Source: Rhizoclosmatium globosum
Lineage: Eukaryota > Chytridiomycota > Chytridiomycetes > Chytridiales > Chytriomycetaceae
Assembly (NCBI GenBank): GCA_002104985.1
Contig: MCGO01000014.1
Coordinates: forward strand, 1-64,000
Length of the DNA stretch: 64,000 nt
Direction: 5' to 3'
How positions within the stretch are numbered: the stretch's first letter is position 1; each line of letters starts with the position of its first letter. The notes under the pieces are model-generated. The model was not told where the DNA came from. It searched no databases and was given only the letters and a program-made list of their open reading frames with translations. This document shows positions 23,048-32,070 of the stretch, piece after piece. A program made the position numbers and the translations under genes.

Positions 23048-24232
23048 TCAACGTAATACAACAGGAACCATTTCCCCTACTTCCCCATCGTCAAAACCCT
23101 CTTCCACTAACATCCGAAACAGTTTCGTATCTTTTTCGATGCCAGGAGGTATTATTGGGTCAAGCAGGTTTCCTTTGAGGAAGAGTTCAGCGAGGCGAAT
23201 GAGGTTTGTAAATTCTATGGGCACAGTTCCCGTCAGTTTGTTCGAGCTAAGCTGCAATACAACAAGATTCTTGAGCTTTCCAATTTCGCGAGGAATAAGT
23301 CCGAGGAAACGATTCCTCCCTAAATACAAGTCTTCCAACTGAGATAGGGACCCTAATTGCCTCGGCAAAGCACCATAGATATCATTTTCCTGCAGGAACA
23401 ACGCCTTCAGGTTTCGTAATTTTCCCAACGACGGCGGTAAGTTGCCTGAAAGATGGTTTTTCGAGAGGTCCATTTCAACAAGTGAAGCAAGATTCCCAAA
23501 GCTGGAGGGCACTTCACCCGTCAATTTGTTTCTTCCCAGATATATTTGCTCAAGTTGTGTCAAGTTGCCTAATTCAGACGGAATAGACCCAGATAGCAGG
23601 TTCGACGAGAGACACAAGGTCCTAAGACTTTCAAGTGAGCCCAACTCGGCCGGTATCGGACCAAACAACTCATTAGATTCCAGCCGCAGTGTTTCTAATT
23701 TCTTCATATTCGCCATCGCAGCAGGAATTGACCCAGATAACTTATTGAAACTCAACACCAAGTTCTTCAGATTCACGAGTCCCCCAATCTCCCCAGGTAT
23801 ATCCCCACTTAAATTACAGTTATTCGCATGTAACTGAACCAAATTCGTAAGCCGCCCCAACGGCGCCGGGATCCAGTTAATGACAAAGTCCACTTTACTC
23901 CAATGCACTTCAACCAATTTCCCAAACCGGTGCTGGATGAAGGATTCCTGGTAGTGTGGCGGCAGGGCGAACCATACCCTGTCCAGTTCGGAGGTTGTAG
24001 ACGGTGTGTCGAAGGAGACTCGGGCTGGGGTGTCGGATATGTGTTTTGAGAAGATCAGGGGTGGGAAGGTTGGGGACATGAGGAGTCTGTTGAAGCGATG
24101 GGATACTCGACGGAAGGGGAGGATGTCTTGGGGATGGATCCATGAGAGGATGGAAGCCAAGACGGGGTCGGGCAGATCCTCCATTTGTGTTGAGAGATTT
24201 GCGAGTGCCTTTGGTTTGACAAGGGGCGCCAT
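23048..24232 (-). CDS. F-box-like protein with plant-type leucine-rich repeats, copy 2
   Basis: 394 residues, intronless, starting MAPLVKPKALANLSTQ. F-box-like segment about 19-55 (LPDPVLASILSWIHPQDILP, then FRRVSHRFNRLL). The linker DRVWFALPPHYQESFIQHRF ends EVHWSKVDF. About ten LRRs of 24 residues follow, for example LVNLKNLVLSFNKLSGSIPA and LSQLEDLYLGRNRFLGLIPR. This is the IP-type repeat (LxGxIPxxLGxLxxL) of plant receptor kinases, not the RNI/CC type normal for F-box proteins. There is no signal peptide or membrane segment, so it is probably cytosolic or nuclear. The most regular of the five copies. Confidence 0.85.
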   Translation of the reverse strand: MAPLVKPKALANLSTQMEDLPDPVLASILSWIHPQDILPFRRVSHRFNRLLMSPTFPPLIFSKHISDTPARVSFDTPSTTSELDRVWFALPPHYQESFIQHRFGKLVEVHWSKVDFVINWIPAPLGRLTNLVQLHANNCNLSGDIPGEIGGLVNLKNLVLSFNKLSGSIPAAMANMKKLETLRLESNELFGPIPAELGSLESLRTLCLSSNLLSGSIPSELGNLTQLEQIYLGRNKLTGEVPSSFGNLASLVEMDLSKNHLSGNLPPSLGKLRNLKALFLQENDIYGALPRQLGSLSQLEDLYLGRNRFLGLIPREIGKLKNLVVLQLSSNKLTGTVPIEFTNLIRLAELFLKGNLLDPIIPPGIEKDTKLFRMLVEEGFDDGEVGEMVPVVLR

Positions 24233-24443
24233 TTCCTTCCCACACTACCCAATACCTACGTTCACTGTAATAAAAGAAAGAAGAATATAATCTCTCTACT
24301 TTAGCTTGATCGCGTCTTAAAGTCCTGAGTCTAAGCAGGTATGATCGCCTGGAGGCTTTGAGTCGTTGACAATCCCTACCTAGTACTTAGAGAACGATAT
24401 AATCATAAACTGATAAATAAATAAAGCACAAGAAAGAAAAGCC

Positions 24444-27225
24444 ATGAAAAACGGAATCCTTGTCCTTAGCACATCTGCCATCAACACACATTCATTCGCC
24501 GCCCAACTGACAGGCCACCCAATCGCACCAGACGAATCGGTAGTTCCATGGACGCTTCAAACAAAGTACTACACTGCCAGTGTACGGCTCTGGCTGGACA
24601 CCCTGGACGACACAAGCGACGTTACAGCTGTTGTTGAAAGCCTGGGCGACGCTGTGGATGGACTCGTACTTCTCTTTGACTCTGAGAAACCAGATACATT
24701 CGAGGCGGTGAAGCCGTGGAAGGAGTTTGTGTCGGATGCTGCTGTGAGTTGTTCACTTGCACACTCAGTATGGCAACTAATGTGCATCACTTAGCCTGGA
24801 GTTGCGCTCTGCTTCGATGTATCAACTGCTTCAACGCCTTCTACTGTAGCTGATGGTGTTCTTGATGAGGCTGCTGCATGGTGTGCCGATAATGGACTGG
24901 AACTTGTGTGTGCAGAAGAGGTAGGTCTCTGATGTCGAGTGCTCTGAAAAATCTTTTTCGGGAAAAATCTTTTACACCCTCCCAAAAGATTTTTAAAAGA
25001 TTTTTTGCTATGAAAGAGCTGCCATTCCTTCGAAGTAAGTATTCCGCTGCTGCTTAATGCCGGGAGGCTGTCAGCTGTTCGCTGCCCGCTCTGCAGTTTG
25101 CTGTAGACGTCAATGAAACACAGAAATACGTGAAAAAGTGCATATTTACAAACTTTCGCTAAGAAGGTTTTGTTCCCACGACTCCTGCGCGAAAGTTGGA
25201 CGCGTTGTCATTTGGCCTATCACCCCTTGAACGTCATGATCCCCACTATAATATAACCGTCCCGGCCGTCAACGCATGCTTTGAATCTAACACACTGGCT
25301 CAAAAAATTGAAATAGAACATTGATTGTTTGATGGCTGGTATGGGGACCCATGTCAGCCCAACAATGAACAACCAATGCAAGATTTTCAACCCGGGAAAC
25401 GTGAAGCTCAAATACAATCGGAAGATTTACAATTGAATGAGCAACTCCCTAGCGTTGTATGCCCTTTCGTTCAGCGATGTTATACGTCTGTTAAACCTTT
25501 GTCATAGAATCTCGAACGCGACCCAACTGCTTTCTAACACTCAACAACTTACGCTTATTGGATATCGACGTATATCCGTCAATCAGGATTCAAAGTCTTT
25601 GGCTCATCAAACTCAATTTCTTCAAATGTCTTCATTCTACAATATATACACGAGGACAAGAAATCTGGATCAAGCGTTTCTAAGAGACCTGGACTCTGTA
25701 TTGCCTTGGACGCGATAAAGACCGATAGCTCAATCAACGGCTTAATTGTTTTTAAAGTCGATCGACTTTCGCGAAACACATCAGAAACCCAGGATATTGT
25801 TTCCGCAATTCTTGCAGCAGGAAAATATTTTATTTCGGCTTCTGAAGTCGAGATTGTCTTTGGTCCAAGCAGAGATATTTGGGTTGACGTGAGTTAGATA
25901 ATTTGACACGACTGCAAACCAAACCAAATTGCTTAGGCTGGAAAGCGGAACAGTCTCCTAGCTAAGGCATTTTTCGCTGAAATGGAGAGAGCAAATGCTT
26001 CAATGAATGGCGTCCTCCATATGCATATGCTCCGTTTGATGCACAGACCACTCTCCAATTTAGCGGCTTATGGAACCAGATTCGTTGCAACATATGCAGA
26101 TTCTAAGCTTCCACGATTTCATTATATACTAAATCAATTACCTATGAACTATGAATCGGTCAATGTTGTAGCGTTTTACCCTGAAGAAGTCCAAGCCCTT
26201 CGAGCTATTGAATATATTCGCGACCAATTGGATAAGAACGTAAATGCAACACCTTCAATGATCTTTGATCACGTTAATGGCGTCCTCAATGTATTTAAAG
26301 ACTGTCGTCCTCTTGCATTCCCTCGTCCACGGAAGAAACTGATCAACAACTTCTATCATAATGTAAAAAGCTTCATCAAGCAACAAGAACTCTTTCAAGA
26401 ATATCATTTAATTGACGAAAAGATTCAACGTTTGAATGTTGTTGGGTCGTAAGCCTCCGTTGGCCACACTTTCTTTTATTTGAGACATGCGAAAAGGCTC
26501 CGAACTATAGTAAACTCTATCATCTCTTGCGCCAAAAAAGGCCAGCACTCGAGAGGTTTTGGGGTACATTCAGCACTCGATATCAAAAAAAAATCGCAGA
26601 AGATGGGGAGGATTCAATTCAGAGAGTGATTCAAGCTTTGGAAGCAAATGCATGGGATGGACTTGTTATGAATGATGCGAAAGAAAAGAATGTGGGAGGG
26701 ATGGCTGGTACACTTGACGACGATACACTTCCGTCTGTGACTGTGGCAGCGAATTGGAAAGCGGCTGCTGCAGCCGAGTTTGGGGATGATGATGACGACT
26801 ATTTGGATCTTAACCAGGTGCTGGAAAGGGAAGAAGGAACGCTCCAATCAATGTTAGCAGAAATGAATGTGAATGACTTGGACGATGATGAGTTTGGCGA
26901 GTTTATGGCGAGCACTGGAAGTCAAATTAATGCTGGAGCTAAGAAATCCGAGTTTGACTTTGATATTCCTGAGTTGGATGAATTCGGTAGGTTTCTTCTT
27001 TGCTTCCTTGTTGATCTCATGTCTTGTCTTGAAGATCCCACAAACGCGTCCCAGGAAACTAAAGACTTACGAGCGGCTCTATTCGGTGACGTGGACGATG
27101 ACGACTTTTTCGAAAAGGCAATAGGCCAAATCAAGAACCTGCGAGACTCAGCAAACTCAATGAGCGACGACAAAAGGCGAGATATGGCGCGGAAGCTTGC
27201 TATGGCTTTATTAAGCGACGAATAA
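24444..27225 (+). CDS. AAGAB: Alpha/gamma-adaptin-binding protein p34 (AAGAB/IRC6), interrupted by an insertion
   Basis: Chaperone that stabilises AP-1/AP-2 subunits during adaptor assembly. The N-terminal pseudo-GTPase part (MKNGILVLSTSAINTHSF, then DGLVLLFDSEKPDTF, then GVALCFDVSTAS) ends LELVCAE at 24919. The C-terminal part resumes at 26596 with DGEDSIQRVIQALEANAWDG. A further intron at about 26986-27034 leads to the family tail FEKAIGQIKNLRD and RRDMARKLAMALL. Between the halves sits a 1.68-kb element. Removing it with one copy of the 8-bp duplication rejoins the frame exactly. As an intron, the only good donor (GTAGGT at 24921) and the CAG at 26597-26599 give a frameshift. This allele is therefore probably broken unless a weak donor is used. 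Confidence 0.82.
24912..24919 (+). repeat. Target site duplication, left copy
   Basis: GCAGAAGA, identical to 26596-26603. Confidence 0.75.
24930..24943 (+). repeat. Terminal inverted repeat, left
   Basis: TGATGTCGAGTGCT, starting 10 bp inside the element end. Confidence 0.75.
24945..25010 (+). repeat. Subterminal A+T hairpin
   Basis: GAAAAATCTTTT repeats twice and is followed by the reverse form AAAAGATTTTT and AAAAGATTTTTT. It can fold as a hairpin around ACACCCTCCC. It may be a subterminal protein-binding site; that is inference. Confidence 0.6.
25437..26452 (+). CDS. Serine recombinase (resolvase/invertase catalytic domain)
   Basis: The catalytic domain begins IGYRRISVNQDSKSLAHQTQ, matching the Y.R.S..DQ...Q motif with the nucleophilic Ser in RRIS. 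It continues YIHEDKKSGSSVSKRPGL, then GLIVFKVDRLSRNTSET, ISASE, and the E helix FFAEMERANASMNG. An intron with a GTGAGT donor (25888) and CTTAG acceptor joins IWVD to AGKRNSLL. The C-terminal 130 residues (FYPEEVQALRAIEYIRDQLD, IFDHVNGVLNVF) look like a worn recombinase DNA-binding domain. The frame slips once near 25615, between QTQFLQ and FILQYIHED. The DRLSRN motif differs from the DRLARFG of IS607-type enzymes. 46 residues precede the catalytic domain from the first ATG; no clear HTH in them. Confidence 0.82.
26572..26585 (-). repeat. Terminal inverted repeat, right
   Basis: AGCACTCGATATCA; reverse complement TGATATCGAGTGCT. A second AGCACTCGA occurs at 26543-26551 just inside it. Confidence 0.75.
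26596..26603 (+). repeat. Target site duplication, right copy
   Basis: GCAGAAGA, identical to 24912-24919. Confidence 0.75.
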
Positions 27226-27296
27226 AGATAAATTTATCAGGATTCAATAGAGTCTACAGGGATTTCGTAACGGATTCGACGTCTATTTTCCGCGGA

Positions 27297-28674
27297 TTAT
27301 TCAACCCGGCGTCTCCAAGAACGCTTCTTGGAATCCATCATAATGCGATCATACAAGGATACAATTTTCCGTAATTGGGAAGGGACCGGGCGATCCATGT
27401 AGTTGTGTGTGATTTGCAGAGCACACAAACGCATGGGACCCATTTCCTCCGGAATTCTTCCCGTGAGTTCGTTGTTTTGAAGGTAAATCCAGCGTAAATT
27501 AATGGCGCCGCTGAGTTCCCATGGAATTGAACCAGATAAATAGTTGTCTGCGAGATTCAATCTTCTCAAGTTGGGGGACATTCCGAAACCACGCGGGATT
27601 TCACCTCTCAGCTTGTTTCCACTTAAATTGATGATCTCCACTGAAACCAAGTTTGCTACTTGTCTTGGGATCTCGCCTGACAGTCTATTGTTCTGTGGTA
27701 ATACAATAAGCACCCCACTTGCACTTCATTTCAATGCTTACCTTCAAATCTAGTGTGGCGAGCCTTGTCCAGTTTCCCACTGCATCTCCAGGAATGCTGC
27801 CACAAAGCTCATTATCCCCAACAGAAAAACATTCCAAATATCGACAAGACCCCAATTCCAAAGGAATCTCTCCCCCAATCTTGTTTTCAGAAATTCGCAA
27901 CTCTCTCAGCTCCTTCAACTGCCCAAACTCTTTTGGGATACCTCCCGTCAACATGTTCCCGCTCAAATTCATGCTCCGCAACATACTCAACAACCCCAGC
28001 TCCCCAGGAATCTCCCCACTCAACTGATTCTTTCCCAAATAAAGCGACGTCAATCCAGCAAGCGATCCAACCTCCTTCGGGATTCTTCCCACAAGCCGAT
28101 TACATCCCAAACTCAAGTACCGACACGCGCCACCAATCGCCTCAATTTCAACCGGAATCTCACCCGTCAAGTCCATAAACGTAAGCTCTAGTTTCTGCAA
28201 CCCCTTCAAAACCCCAATCGCGCGCGGGATCTTTGGGTCCTTTCCTACACCGCGTGCATAGGCCCAATCGATTTCCGAGACGTGGGAGAGGTATGACTGG
28301 GCGTAGACTAGTTGATACACGTCCGGAAGTTGGAACCATAGGCGGTCGAATACGTCTGGGTAATATGTTTGGAGAGTTTGTGTGTCACGGTTTATGTGCG
28401 TTGATAGGTTTGCTAGGGCAAAGTGACGTGTTTGGAGGCATGTGTTGAACGTTTTGCAGACACGTCTGAGGGGAAGGAGTTGTTGCGGAGGGATGTGGCG
28501 GAAAAGTTGGACAAAGAGGTCTCTTGGAAGAGAAAGAAATGTTGTGTTGGAGATGTATTGAGTTGAAGCTGTTGAATGAGTTGGGAGAATTGGAATGGTC
28601 AGCGAGCTGTCAAATTTAACGCAAATAGTTAGATACAGTGTGTGGGATAAGGACGATCGAATTAATGCATTCAT
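27297..28674 (-). CDS. F-box-like protein with plant-type leucine-rich repeats, copy 3
   Basis: Two exons (28674-27742 and 27692-27297) joined across a 49-nt intron with GTAAGC donor and CACAG acceptor, giving WTRLATLDLK-NNRLSGEIPR in frame. The true ATG is at MNALIRSSLSHTLYL. F-box-like segment LSLPRDLFVQLFRHIPPQQL, then LRRVCKTFNTCL. The conserved linker is DRLWFQLPDVYQLVYAQSYL, then SEIDWAYAR. LRRs include LAGLTSLYLGKNQLSGEIPG and LRRLNLADNYLSGSIPWELS. The C-terminus is very basic (DSKKRSWRRRVE). It is the only copy with an intron inside the LRR region. Confidence 0.83.
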
Positions 28675-28683
28675 GATACTCAA

Positions 28684-28894
28684 CTACTCGTTTTTGCGTT
28701 CGAAATCATCGTTTGTGAGAGGAATATCAGGTTGACTGTGTTGAACACCCATTTCAGGCAATTTGACAGCTGGAAGATTTTAAACAAGACAAAATCAAAA
28801 CTCTGAAAACGCTATGTTAGTTAGAATTGAGATGGTCTTAATCACCAATGAAGCAATAACGTTCCACAGAATTCATGATCTTTTGAACATGCAT
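28684..28894 (-). CDS. Possible small protein, two exons
   Basis: From the ATG at 28894, MHVQKIMNSVERYCFI runs to a GTGATT donor. After CTTCCAG it continues in frame as VKLPEMGVQHSQPDIPLTND and ends DFERKNE at 28684. About 44 residues. The tail looks like real coding sequence, but no family is recognised and an upstream exon is possible. It ends 10 bp upstream of the ATG of F-box/LRR copy 3, on the same strand. The rest of the gap up to 29164 holds nothing I can name. Confidence 0.3.
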
Positions 28895-29164
28895 TTCAGA
28901 TTCGCGACCTTACCCATTATGTGAGTCATGGATGATAAGAAGGGAAGGATATAGTCTACTGTAAAGTGAGGGGCCTTACTCATTTTGGTCAAACAAATTG
29001 ACAGTGCGAGTGCAATCCAATTGAGAACCATCAATAACAATACAGATATACTACTTTGAGTATCTCAGTATAATTGTGGATTAATACGCGATAGAAAGCG
29101 GTTTCTCGATCAGTTTTGTCCGGGCGGTAAATCTTTCTCTTTGCTGTCAAACTTGTAGCACGGC

Positions 29165-30762
29165 ATGTCTTCGTCCGAACGCGCATCAGTGTCAGTTGAA
29201 GAGCAGCAGCGGCTTGTCCGAATCGCGCGTGGGCTTGTTGGCGACGCGCTGGTTGACGGACACGGGCTTGGAAGTGGACGTCGGCACCTTCGATCGTCGG
29301 CGTCGCGGTGTGTCTTTGGGCTTACTGTCGCTGCGGTGGCGTCATCGGCGGCGGCACCAACGTCAACTCGGTGGCGCTCGCTGTCCAAGCCCGACCTCGT
29401 TTCGGCGTGCGCAAAGGCCGGGCTTCGAATCGACGGACAGAAGTCGGACCTTGTCAACCGCCTCGAACGCCACGTGCCCCACTTTGACCTTATTGTATCA
29501 GGCGCGGAAACATTCGCGAATCTGCTCAACTTTCTCTTGTTTTTGCTGCACGAAGATAGAGACAACTCGCATCTGTATTCTGTCAAGGTGGTAAGGAGCG
29601 AGGGCGACGAGTCGTTCTTGACGGGAATTGCTTCGGATCCATACAATCAGGAATGGGAAAAGGATCCTGCAAAGAACGCGGGTTTAGTGGTTTTGCAGGA
29701 TGAGCTGGGCTTCTCCACAGACGCGTCAATCAATTTCGCTTACAACTTTGATCAAACCTCCTACTTCAACTGCAAAGTAACTGCTGTTCACATTGGTCCG
29801 CATTTGGTTCCACAGCTCTTCGTTATGCAAACGATGCATGGCCCTTGGGCTTGTAGTGCAACAATCACAAATGGTCCAACTTATTATGATGCAGAGGAGG
29901 AGCCGATTCTGATACAAGAGCAGCAGCAAGAATCTTGTGACTCCAACAAATCTGATGAGTCATTTCTGGATTCCTTGTGCTCTATGGTTGAAGCTCCAAC
30001 ATTACCGACACCACCAGTCGAAAACGCATCCCCTGAAGCCCGACTACGGCTTGCTCCTGGTATTTAGCCTTTATATTATTTACTTCAAGGCATCTAATCG
30101 TCTGTTTAGCTGCGGATCATCCTCCCGTCTTTACACAATCTGTAACCTACAGTTCATCGCCTGTTTGCGCCAGACCAGACATCTTCTCAACAACTCATGT
30201 CTCTGCAGATCCTGTGATTTACAGAATACCGGCCGTTATAGAAACTCCTCCTGTGGTTGTGAATCCTGTCGCCCAAACGTCAATATCCATAAAACCTGTC
30301 GCTGATCCACCTTTGGGCCAAGAACCACAAAAGCGTCGGGGGCGTCCTCCAAAGTCTTCAGCAAGCAAGAAACTTAAGCAACAAGAAACCCCATCTATCG
30401 TTGCCGAAGTGGTAAAACCTGTCCCTATGAAGAAGCCAGCAGCCGTAGCAAAACCGAGAGGACCTGGACGGCCTCCTAAAGCAGTTTCGTCGCGTATAAT
30501 CGAGCCTCCACCTCCTGCACCTGTCCAAGTCAACAAAAAACCGAGGGGTCGCCCTCCAAAGAATACAAAGGTGATAAAAGAATCAAATCACGACAGTGAT
30601 GAGTATGACGAATTGGAAGAAATCAATGGGAGTGCGTCTGAATCTGATGATAGGAGCGATGACGAAGATATCTGTGAAGATTTAGAGGACATCAATCACA
30701 GTGATTCTGATGACACAGAGGAAGAAGTAGAGGAGGAGGAATATGAATCGATGTGCTTGTGA
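29165..30762 (+). CDS. SAP-domain protein with three AT-hooks and acidic tail
   Basis: Two exons joined across an intron at about 30060-30109 (GTATTTAG donor, TTTAG acceptor). Residues about 78-112 form a SAP DNA-binding motif (LSKPDLVSACAKAGL and GQKSDLVNRLERH). The middle (FLLFLLHEDRDNSHLYSVKV and CKVTAVHIGPHLVP) is of unknown fold. Exon 2 holds three AT-hooks (RRGRPPKSS, GPGRPPKAV, PRGRPPKNT) and ends in a Glu/Asp/Ser tract (DDTEEEVEEEEYESMCL). The first 240 bp are G+C-rich compared with the rest. A chromatin or A+T-DNA binding protein is a safe reading; the specific role is unknown. Confidence 0.78.
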
Positions 30763-30834
30763 TATGTTTTAGCAGTTCTAGATTTGTTATTATAGAGCGT
30801 TATGCGTTCGTTTGTTTTAGACAATATATTTAGT

Positions 30835-31962
30835 TCATGATATATGCACCATCAAGCGATCCATTAACTTCGTCGCCTTTCGCAGTTTCGGCGGCAAAGG
30901 TCCCATAAATTGGTTATGTGCAACTTTAAGCTCTTTTAGCCTTGGTAACCTTTCCAACGCACTCGGAAACTCTCCAGTTAATCGATTCCGATTCAACATC
31001 AAGACTTCCATCTCTACTAACGTGCACAACTCTCCTGGAACCTCCCCGAAAAATGAGTTGTCATTCAGCCTCAACTCCTTCAACTTTCGTAAGTTCCCAA
31101 ACCCAGCTGGAATCTGACCTTGAATTACATTCACCGAAACGTCAAACACTTCCAAGCCTTGTAACCCATCGACATATTCCCCCAACTCGCCCGACAACCG
31201 ATTATGTCCTAACTTAAACTCTTTCAACGTTCTCAATCGAAACAACTCTCTGGGTAAACATCCCTCTAAAAGGTTATCCGAAAGATTTAACACTTCCAAC
31301 TGTACCAAGTTCCCAAGTTCACAAGGAATCTCTCCACTCAAATCATTCCGTTGCAACTCCAACACCCGCAAATTCACCAACGCCCCTAATTCCCGAGGTA
31401 TCTCACCCACAAGACTACACCATCCCAAATTCAGTCGCGTGAGCAGATTCAACATTCCCAACGACGGTGGAACCTTTGCACCAGCTTTCATCCTCATGAA
31501 CGGCCAATCAATGGACGTTGTATCTAAATGCGATTCCGCGTACAATGCTGCGTAAGCGGGAGGAAGGACCAGCCACAAGCGATCATATTCAGTCATATCC
31601 ACAGCTGTGCAAATCACAGCATCCGCCTTCTCCACCGCGAAGTTCTTGATATTCTCAACTGCATATGCACGGGACTGAAGGTACGTGTTGAACATTTGTG
31701 AGAGGCGGCGTAGTTTGATGGAATGGGATGGTGGGAGGTATGTGAGGATGTGGAAAATTATGTCGTAGGTGAGGGTTGGAAGCTGTATGGATGTAGTTTG
31801 AGGAGGTGGTTGAAGTTTCGTCGGATGTAGGAGGTGGAAGATGCGTTTGGGAGACGTTGAGAGGGATCGTATGCTGGCTTTGAGTGGGAGAACGTTGACG
31901 TCAAGTGCACTAGCTGCTAGAGAGTCTGAAGTATGGGACGAGCGGTGCTGTTGGTGTACCAT
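30835..31962 (-). CDS. F-box-like protein with plant-type leucine-rich repeats, copy 4
   Basis: 375 residues from the ATG at 31962 (MVHQQHRSSHTSDSLA). The frame is open further upstream, but without an ATG. F-box-like LPTLTYDIIFHILTYLPPSH, then LRRLSQMFNTYL. Linker DRLWLVLPPAYAALYAESHL, then SIDWPFMR. LRRs such as LVNLRVLELQRNDLSGEIPC and LRKLKELRLNDNSFFGEVPG. Several repeats have G.LP or GE.P variants, and one (SGELGEYVDGLQGLEVFDVS) is irregular. It lies about 110 bp downstream of copy 5 on the same strand, a tandem pair. Confidence 0.83.
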   Translation of the reverse strand: MVHQQHRSSHTSDSLAASALDVNVLPLKASIRSLSTSPKRIFHLLHPTKLQPPPQTTSIQLPTLTYDIIFHILTYLPPSHSIKLRRLSQMFNTYLQSRAYAVENIKNFAVEKADAVICTAVDMTEYDRLWLVLPPAYAALYAESHLDTTSIDWPFMRMKAGAKVPPSLGMLNLLTRLNLGWCSLVGEIPRELGALVNLRVLELQRNDLSGEIPCELGNLVQLEVLNLSDNLLEGCLPRELFRLRTLKEFKLGHNRLSGELGEYVDGLQGLEVFDVSVNVIQGQIPAGFGNLRKLKELRLNDNSFFGEVPGELCTLVEMEVLMLNRNRLTGEFPSALERLPRLKELKVAHNQFMGPLPPKLRKATKLMDRLMVHIS

Positions 31963-32070
31963 GATTGATGTGGATTTGAAAGGATCCTTTTGAGGCGGGG
32001 GTGGCTCTTTTGAACTTGTCAATAGAACATCAATTTGACTCAACGGCGCATGCCTTTTATTCAACAAACT

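Larger units (their letters stand above)
24912..26603 (+). mobile_element. Serine-recombinase-encoding element inserted in AAGAB
   Basis: The insert is 24920-26595 (1,676 bp), flanked by GCAGAAGA at 24912-24919 and 26596-26603. Inverted repeats TGATGTCGAGTGCT (24930-24943) and AGCACTCGATATCA (26572-26585) match 13 of 14, and each lies exactly 10 bp inside its end. The cargo is one serine recombinase gene on the plus strand. The boundaries are supported independently by the host gene, whose frame is restored by precise excision. Terminal repeats with an 8-bp duplication resemble a DDE transposon such as hAT, whereas the coding part is a serine recombinase. No DDE transposase is visible. Confidence 0.8.

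Noticed and set aside
25437..26452. Calling the recombinase an IS607 TnpA with a lost Fanzor partner
   Set aside because: No MerR-type HTH before the catalytic domain, DRLSRN instead of DRLARFG, a longer C-terminus, and no TnpB/Fanzor RuvC motifs in the element.
24912..26603. Reading the AAGAB insert as an ordinary long intron
   Set aside because: The good donor and the acceptor give a frameshift, all other introns here are about 50 nt, and the insert has its own gene, inverted repeats and target duplication.
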